NCBI RefSeq assembly: GCF_947568225.1
Contig: NZ_CANOOQ010000001.1
Span: 2,728,001-2,792,000 of the forward strand
Reading direction: 5' to 3'
Length of the DNA stretch: 64,000 bases
Source: Faecalispora anaeroviscerum
Lineage (GTDB): Bacteria > Bacillota > Clostridia > Oscillospirales > Acutalibacteraceae
Shown piece by piece: positions 60,366 to 64,000 of the stretch. Each line of letters begins with the position of its first letter. Positions within the stretch are counted from its first letter, which is position 1. The position numbers and the translations under genes are program-made. The notes below the pieces were generated by a model. It was not told where the DNA came from. It searched no databases and was given only the letters and a program-made list of their open reading frames with translations.

Positions 60366-60668
60366 ATGCAGAAAGAAAAAATACTGAAAGATTTATACCG
60401 TGGCAGAATAAGTCCCACATCAGCACCAATTCAGCATGACAGCGATTACCACAACAGTTTAACCGAGGTTTGCAGATTGGAAGAAAAACTCAATCAACTC
60501 CTTGACGAACAGGGAAAAAAGCTGTTGCAGGATTTTATGACAGCACAAAGCAAGTTAGGCTATGCAAATGCTGAGGAACAGTTTATATGTGGCTTTCGCT
60601 TGGGAGCAAGAATGATACTGGAAATATTCGAAAAGGATGACGAGCAGTTAAAACCGATAATCGGTTAG
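60366..60668 (+). CDS. DUF6809 family protein
   Basis: 100 residues. KDLYRGRISPTSAPI (about 8-22), YHNSLTEVCRLEEKLNQLL and EEQFICGFRLGARMILEIFE are the family signature. All-helical small protein of unknown role, very common in Tn1549-type ICEs. Its 3' end forms one arm of the terminator that follows. Confidence 0.82.
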   Translation: MQKEKILKDLYRGRISPTSAPIQHDSDYHNSLTEVCRLEEKLNQLLDEQGKKLLQDFMTAQSKLGYANAEEQFICGFRLGARMILEIFEKDDEQLKPIIG

Positions 60669-60684
60669 CTGCTCGTCATTTTTT
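60638..60684 (+). terminator. Terminator overlapping the end of the DUF6809 gene
   Basis: TGACGAGCAG pairs with CTGCTCGTCA around an inner ACCGAT/ATCGGT stem, followed by TTTTTT. The left arm is coding sequence. Confidence 0.85.
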
Positions 60685-60753
60685 ATGCCAAACCAAAGGG
60701 TGTATCGTGAAAACGGTATGCCCTTATTCTTTTACGATTGGAGGTGGTCGTTT

Positions 60754-61659
60754 TTGTTTATATGGGATTTTATCCTTGGCGATGTAATGGATCAGATCAT
60801 TGACTGGCTTTATGGACAGGTGGTTGGCTTTCTTGGCAACTTCTTTTCCCAAATGGGCAACATGGGTGTCGAGCTGTTTGAAATGACTTGGGTGCAAAGT
60901 ATTGTGCTGTTTTTCTCTTATCTGGCATGGGCGCTGTATGTAGTCGGTCTTGTGGTTTCCTGCTTTGAAACAGGGATCGAATACCAAAACGGTAAAGGCA
61001 GCGTTAAAGAATCCCTCATTAATGCACTCAAAGGCTTTATGGCGGTATCGCTCTTTACTGTTGTTCCCATCAGATTGTTTGAGCTTTCGGTCAATCTGCA
61101 AAGCAGTTTAACGGCAGGCATCACAGGATATGGCACCAGCTTTGGCGAGGTGGCAAATGAAATTATATCAGGACTGTCTACCACAGGTGGGATTGACAGT
61201 GCAATGGGCAACGGTATCTTTGGAGGACTCAGTGCCATAACAAGCCCAATTCTTATGCTGTTTCTTATCATCATGATGGGCTATGCCGTGATTAAAGTGT
61301 TCTTTGCAAACCTCAAACGAGGGGGTATTCTGCTCATACAAATAGCGGTTGGCAGCCTATATATGTTCTCTGTTCCGAGAGGATATTATGACGGCTTTAT
61401 TCAGTGGTGTAAGCAGATTGTAGGGTTGTGCCTTACGACATTTTTGCAGGCAACAATCCTCACCGCAGGTCTGATGGTGCTAAAGGATCATTGTCTGCTT
61501 GGACTTGGTCTTATGCTTGCAGCAGGTGAAGTGCCGAGAATTGCCGGTGCCTTTGGACTGGATACAAGCACTAAGGCAAATATGATGAGTGCCGTTTACA
61601 CAGCACAAGCAGCCGTCAACACCACAAGAACTGTGGTGCAGGCAGTAGCACCTAAATAA
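60754..61659 (+). CDS. VirB6/TrbL-like conjugation channel protein (CD0411 family)
   Basis: 301 residues. The start is TTG 60754, nine bases after GGAGG; it gives MFIWDFILGDVMDQIIDWLYG, the usual start of this family. An ATG at 60685 sits in a terminator loop and is unlikely. About six membrane helices, a region with STTGGIDSAMGNGIF and the conserved hydrophobic SPILMLFLIIMMGYAVIKVFF. It should be part of the ICE mating channel, next to VirB4 and others expected beyond the window. Confidence 0.85.
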   Translation: MFIWDFILGDVMDQIIDWLYGQVVGFLGNFFSQMGNMGVELFEMTWVQSIVLFFSYLAWALYVVGLVVSCFETGIEYQNGKGSVKESLINALKGFMAVSLFTVVPIRLFELSVNLQSSLTAGITGYGTSFGEVANEIISGLSTTGGIDSAMGNGIFGGLSAITSPILMLFLIIMMGYAVIKVFFANLKRGGILLIQIAVGSLYMFSVPRGYYDGFIQWCKQIVGLCLTTFLQATILTAGLMVLKDHCLLGLGLMLAAGEVPRIAGAFGLDTSTKANMMSAVYTAQAAVNTTRTVVQAVAPK

Positions 61660-61680
61660 TATAGAGAAAGGAATTTGCCT

Positions 61681-62052
61681 ATGAAACAAATTTATGTTGC
61701 ATCCCCTTATGCCGGGGACATTGAAAAGAATACTGAGTTTGCCAAGAGTGCGTGTCGATTTGTTATGAATCAAGGACACGCATTTTTTTGTCCTCATTTG
61801 CTATATCCCAACATTTTAGATGAGAATAACCCCAAGGAAAGACAGCTCGGATTGGATATGGGACTTGTAATGCTTGAGTCCTGCGATGAGCTTTGGTGTT
61901 TTGGGGAGCGAATCTCTCATGGCATGATGGCAGAGATTGAAGAAGCGGAAAGACTTCATATTCCCATACGCAGAGTAATGGAATATGAGCAAAGTTTTCG
62001 TGTTGGCGAGGTAAGAAATCAAGCTCCCCAAATGCAGATGGGTACACTCTGA
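61681..62052 (+). CDS. DUF4406 / nucleoside 2-deoxyribosyltransferase-like protein
   Basis: 123 residues; ATG 61681. IYVASPYAGDIEKN (about residues 4-17), ARFV/CRFVMNQGHAFFCPHLLYP and the C-half ELWCFGERISHGMMAEIEEAE (Glu candidate nucleophile) are those of DUF4406-type proteins, a branch of nucleoside deoxyribosyltransferases often carried by phages and ICEs. The role might be nucleotide salvage or modification of invading DNA precursors (inference). Tail PQMQMGTL belongs to the Met-rich series. Overlaps the next gene by one base. Confidence 0.75.
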   Translation: MKQIYVASPYAGDIEKNTEFAKSACRFVMNQGHAFFCPHLLYPNILDENNPKERQLGLDMGLVMLESCDELWCFGERISHGMMAEIEEAERLHIPIRRVMEYEQSFRVGEVRNQAPQMQMGTL

Positions 62053-62738
62053 TGATGAGTATGGGGAGCCTCTTCGATGGAATCGGTGGCTTTCCCTTGG
62101 CAGCCATTCACAGTGGAATTACCCCTGTTTGGGCAAGCGAGATTGAAAGTTTCCCCATCGAAGTAACAAAGGTAAGGTTTCCCGATATGCTCCATGTCGG
62201 GGATATTACAAAGCTAAATGGAGCAACCCTCCCTCCTGTGGACATCATCTGCGGTGGCTCGCCTTGTCAGGATTTATCCGTTGCAGGCAAGCGAGCCGGA
62301 CTTGAGGGAGAGCGTTCCGGCTTATTTATGGAGCAAACTCGTATAGCAAAGGAGATGAGAAAAGCCGATGAGCAAAGAGGTATGCCAGCTCACCTTGTTC
62401 GACCTCGATTCCTCGTTTGGGAAAATGTCCCCGGAGCTTTCTCCAGTGCCGAGGGTGAAGATTTTAGGGCGGTCCTCGAAGAAATTATCCGCATTAAGGA
62501 CAGCGCCTGTAATGTTCCTCGACCTGACTCCGGGAAGTGGCAATCTGCTGGGATTGCCATATTGGGAAATGAATTCAGCTTGGCTTGGCGTGTCATCGAT
62601 GCTCAATACTGGGGAGTCGCCCAGCGACGTCGTAGAATCTTCCTTGTCGCAGATTTTGGAGGACTCACCGCTCCCCAAATATTATTTAAGCAAGACTGCT
62701 TGTTTGGGGATTTTGCGGAGAGCCAAAGCGAGGGATAA
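62052..62738 (+). CDS. DNA cytosine-5 methyltransferase, N-terminal catalytic half
   Basis: 228 residues. Motif I SLFDGIGGFPLAA (about residues 6-18), motif IV GGSPCQDLSVAG with catalytic Cys about 72, motif VI VWENVPGAF (about 122-130) and motif VIII QRRRRIFLVADFGG (about 190-203). It stops at TAA 62736-62738 before any target-recognition domain or motif IX. A homologous continuation (GTACAAQNS) exists right after this stop if read through, and the missing half occurs in another frame, in the overlapping gene 62368 onward. So this is half of a split enzyme. Confidence 0.8.
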   Translation: MMSMGSLFDGIGGFPLAAIHSGITPVWASEIESFPIEVTKVRFPDMLHVGDITKLNGATLPPVDIICGGSPCQDLSVAGKRAGLEGERSGLFMEQTRIAKEMRKADEQRGMPAHLVRPRFLVWENVPGAFSSAEGEDFRAVLEEIIRIKDSACNVPRPDSGKWQSAGIAILGNEFSLAWRVIDAQYWGVAQRRRRIFLVADFGGLTAPQILFKQDCLFGDFAESQSEG

Positions 62739-64000
62739 GGAACTGCCTGTGCAGCTCAAAACAGCACTTGAGATACAGGCAGGACTGACACCTGCTGAAG
62801 AAACAGTATTCGATATGTCAGAGCTGAAGTCCTATCATATCAATCAGCGAAATGAGGGCATTGACCTTAATAATGTGTCGGGAGCATTGATGGCAACACA
62901 AAATATGCAGATGCAGACCTTTGTGAAAGAGCCATTAAATCAGAAAGAAAAAATAGGCTTTGATGGATACGCAGGCGATGTGACAGGACAAGTAGCCGCT
63001 ACCCTTGGCACCAACTGCGGAAACAGCACCGGCAGAAACGGTGTCATAGAACCCGCCATCTGCCTTAATGACCAAGGTGGAGAACGCATGGATATCACCG
63101 AAGATATTACTGCTACCCTCCGTGCAGGAATGGGTGGAAACCTGCCAATTGTAATGGCAACACAGCAAGGCTGTGCAGAAATTGCCGAGGGTGTATGCCC
63201 AACCATTACAGCCAGTGCAGGCATGTCGGGAAACAATCAGCCTGTTTTGTTCGACAATCACGGTAAGGACTGCCGCTACAATGGACCGTTAAAGGTTGCA
63301 CCAACAGTGGCATCTGTTTATGGTACAGGCGGTAATAATATCCCGCTATTGACACAGCCACTTGCCTTTAGCCTTGACAGCAAGGACAGCAATTCCATGA
63401 AATCAAGCAATCCCATATCGGGATGCAGAGAAACAGATAAGTCAAGAACCCTCGACACCTCAAACCCCGATCCAAGCAAAAATCAAGGTGGAGTTGCCAT
63501 TCTGCAACCCCAAGAAAGCTACTGCATAGCCGCCAATACCATAGACCGCCAGCCACAAAACGGTGGCAACGGACAGGGTGTGCAAAAGGGCGTCAGCTAC
63601 ACACTAACCACCTCTGATATCCATGCAATCTACAAGCCGGAATCCTACCAAGAGGTGGTGGGAGCTTTGTGCCACCGAGATTATAAGGGTGTCAACACTA
63701 TCTATGTGAATCAGGACAAGTGCATCGTGGATAAAACCTATCAAGATGTAGTCGGTGCATTGTGCAGTGGTGATGAAAAAGGCATCGGCAATCAATATGT
63801 AGAGCAAGGCAAATGCATTATTGATGACGGTTCTGCTGTGTTTGGTGGAACTGGATATTCAGATTTTGCCGAGGGTATCAGTACCCTAAGAGCAAGTGGA
63901 GGAACCAACGGAGGTGGCAGTGAAAACCTTGCCGTCAAGAGAAATCTCGTCCGTAGGCTGACACCCTTGGAGTGTGAAAGACTCCAAGGCTTTCCCGATG
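62368..64000 (+). CDS. Overlapping gene: phage/ICE N-terminal module fused to target-recognition half of a cytosine methyltransferase (3' end outside window)
   Basis: At least 544 codons without a stop, open at the right edge. ATG 62368 follows GGAGATGAG. Residues 1 to about 140 (MSKEVCQLTLFDLDSS ... SSLSQILEDSPLPKYYLSK ... GILRRAKARDKELP) match a conserved phage/ICE module (from memory: LSQILE-x-x-P-x-PKYYLS-x-x-A-x-x-GIL-x-R). From about residue 170 on it resembles the variable target-recognition region of phage-type C5 methyltransferases (ATLGTNCGNSTGRNG, CLNDQGGERMDITEDITATL), ending near the edge with motif IX-like VRRLTPLECERLQGFPD. An internal repeat, YQ(E/D)VVGALC, occurs twice (about 434 and 455). 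Confidence 0.7.
   Translation, partial: MSKEVCQLTLFDLDSSFGKMSPELSPVPRVKILGRSSKKLSALRTAPVMFLDLTPGSGNLLGLPYWEMNSAWLGVSSMLNTGESPSDVVESSLSQILEDSPLPKYYLSKTACLGILRRAKARDKELPVQLKTALEIQAGLTPAEETVFDMSELKSYHINQRNEGIDLNNVSGALMATQNMQMQTFVKEPLNQKEKIGFDGYAGDVTGQVAATLGTNCGNSTGRNGVIEPAICLNDQGGERMDITEDITATLRAGMGGNLPIVMATQQGCAEIAEGVCPTITASAGMSGNNQPVLFDNHGKDCRYNGPLKVAPTVASVYGTGGNNIPLLTQPLAFSLDSKDSNSMKSSNPISGCRETDKSRTLDTSNPDPSKNQGGVAILQPQESYCIAANTIDRQPQNGGNGQGVQKGVSYTLTTSDIHAIYKPESYQEVVGALCHRDYKGVNTIYVNQDKCIVDKTYQDVVGALCSGDEKGIGNQYVEQGKCIIDDGSAVFGGTGYSDFAEGISTLRASGGTNGGGSENLAVKRNLVRRLTPLECERLQGFPD

Larger units (their letters stand above)
27249..64000. mobile_element. Integrative conjugative element (Tn1549/CTn-like), left end to window edge
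   Basis: Base composition falls at this point and every gene to the right is ICE-type: ArdA, DUF4314, DUF3849, YodL-like, SpoVG-like, DUF4320, DUF6550, DUF3852/VirB2-like, VirB6/TrbL-like, DUF4406 and a phage/ICE cytosine methyltransferase. The element contains a Tad pilus operon and a cargo block with a two-component system and giant surface protein. VirB4, coupling protein, relaxase, integrase and the right end are not in the window, so completeness and type are inferred from gene content. Confidence 0.8.

Noticed and set aside
60685..60753. Upstream ATG for the VirB6/TrbL-like protein
   Set aside because: It lies at the foot of a strong terminator without a ribosome site; TTG 60754 has GGAGG and gives the family's usual start.

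Overview
The window looks like the chromosome of a low-to-mid GC Gram-positive anaerobe of class Clostridia, plausibly Oscillospirales/Ruminococcaceae (inference). Support: strong GGAGG ribosome sites, a sporulating-type Firmicutes gene set (DegV, NiaR, PhoP/PhoR, RlmD), SLH surface proteins and a methyl-accepting chemotaxis protein. Bases 1 to about 27,248 are GC-richer housekeeping sequence. From about 27,249 to the right edge the DNA is AT-richer and carries a Tn1549/CTn-like integrative conjugative element (ICE) that leaves the window before its end.

Chromosomal part. 1-5.5 kb: end of a DegV gene, ogt, a small ribbon-helix-helix operon, a serine hydrolase, DUF1697 and MBL-fold genes, with several decayed gene scraps between them. 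5.7-7.5 kb: tRNA-Pro and an MCP with almost no external sensor and a possible sigma-28 promoter. 7.7-16 kb: a ketopantoate-reductase/Old-Yellow-Enzyme fusion, a MATE exporter, prfC, a nitroreductase, a GIY-YIG/DUF2087 pair and a glycosyltransferase-like gene. 16.2-25.1 kb: the phosphate regulon pstSCAB-phoU-phoP, then phoR, with the niacin pair niaX-niaR inserted on the opposite strand between phoP and phoR. 25.9-27.2 kb: rlmD, whose 3' end marks the ICE junction.

ICE part. 27.4-36.3 kb: accessory and anti-defence genes (SLOG protein with a divergent Xre regulator, two ArdA-like proteins, a BRO/KilA antirepressor, a DNA adenine methylase, AbrB-like, DUF3849, YodL-like and SpoVG-like proteins). 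36.3-47.8 kb: a contiguous Tad/Flp-type pilus operon: candidate pilin, 1313-residue SLH/Ig/PKD surface protein, prepilin peptidase, CpaB, TadZ-like ATPase, TadA/CpaF, TadB, TadC, two pseudopilins and a tail anchor protein. 47.8-50.4 kb: a secreted protein, an ART-like protein and a VirB2-like pilin. 50.5-59.1 kb: a cargo block with an HTH protein, a histidine kinase/response regulator pair, a DUF2442 protein and a 1960-residue surface protein with SLH and choline-binding-type repeats. 59.4-64 kb: ICE backbone again: tandem RHH protein, DUF6809, VirB6/TrbL-like channel, DUF4406 and a split, overlapping cytosine methyltransferase.

Main points to re-examine: (1) at least eight unrelated ICE proteins end in the same methionine-rich tail (M-x-M-(S/G)-M type), a candidate export or sorting tag; (2) a Tad pilus machine embedded in an ICE next to VirB-type parts; (3) a cytosine methyltransferase divided over two genes that overlap by 371 bases in different frames, the second gene running off the window; (4) three copies of one promoter-like motif, TAGCTATT-N13-GGTA, at matching distances from ICE start codons.
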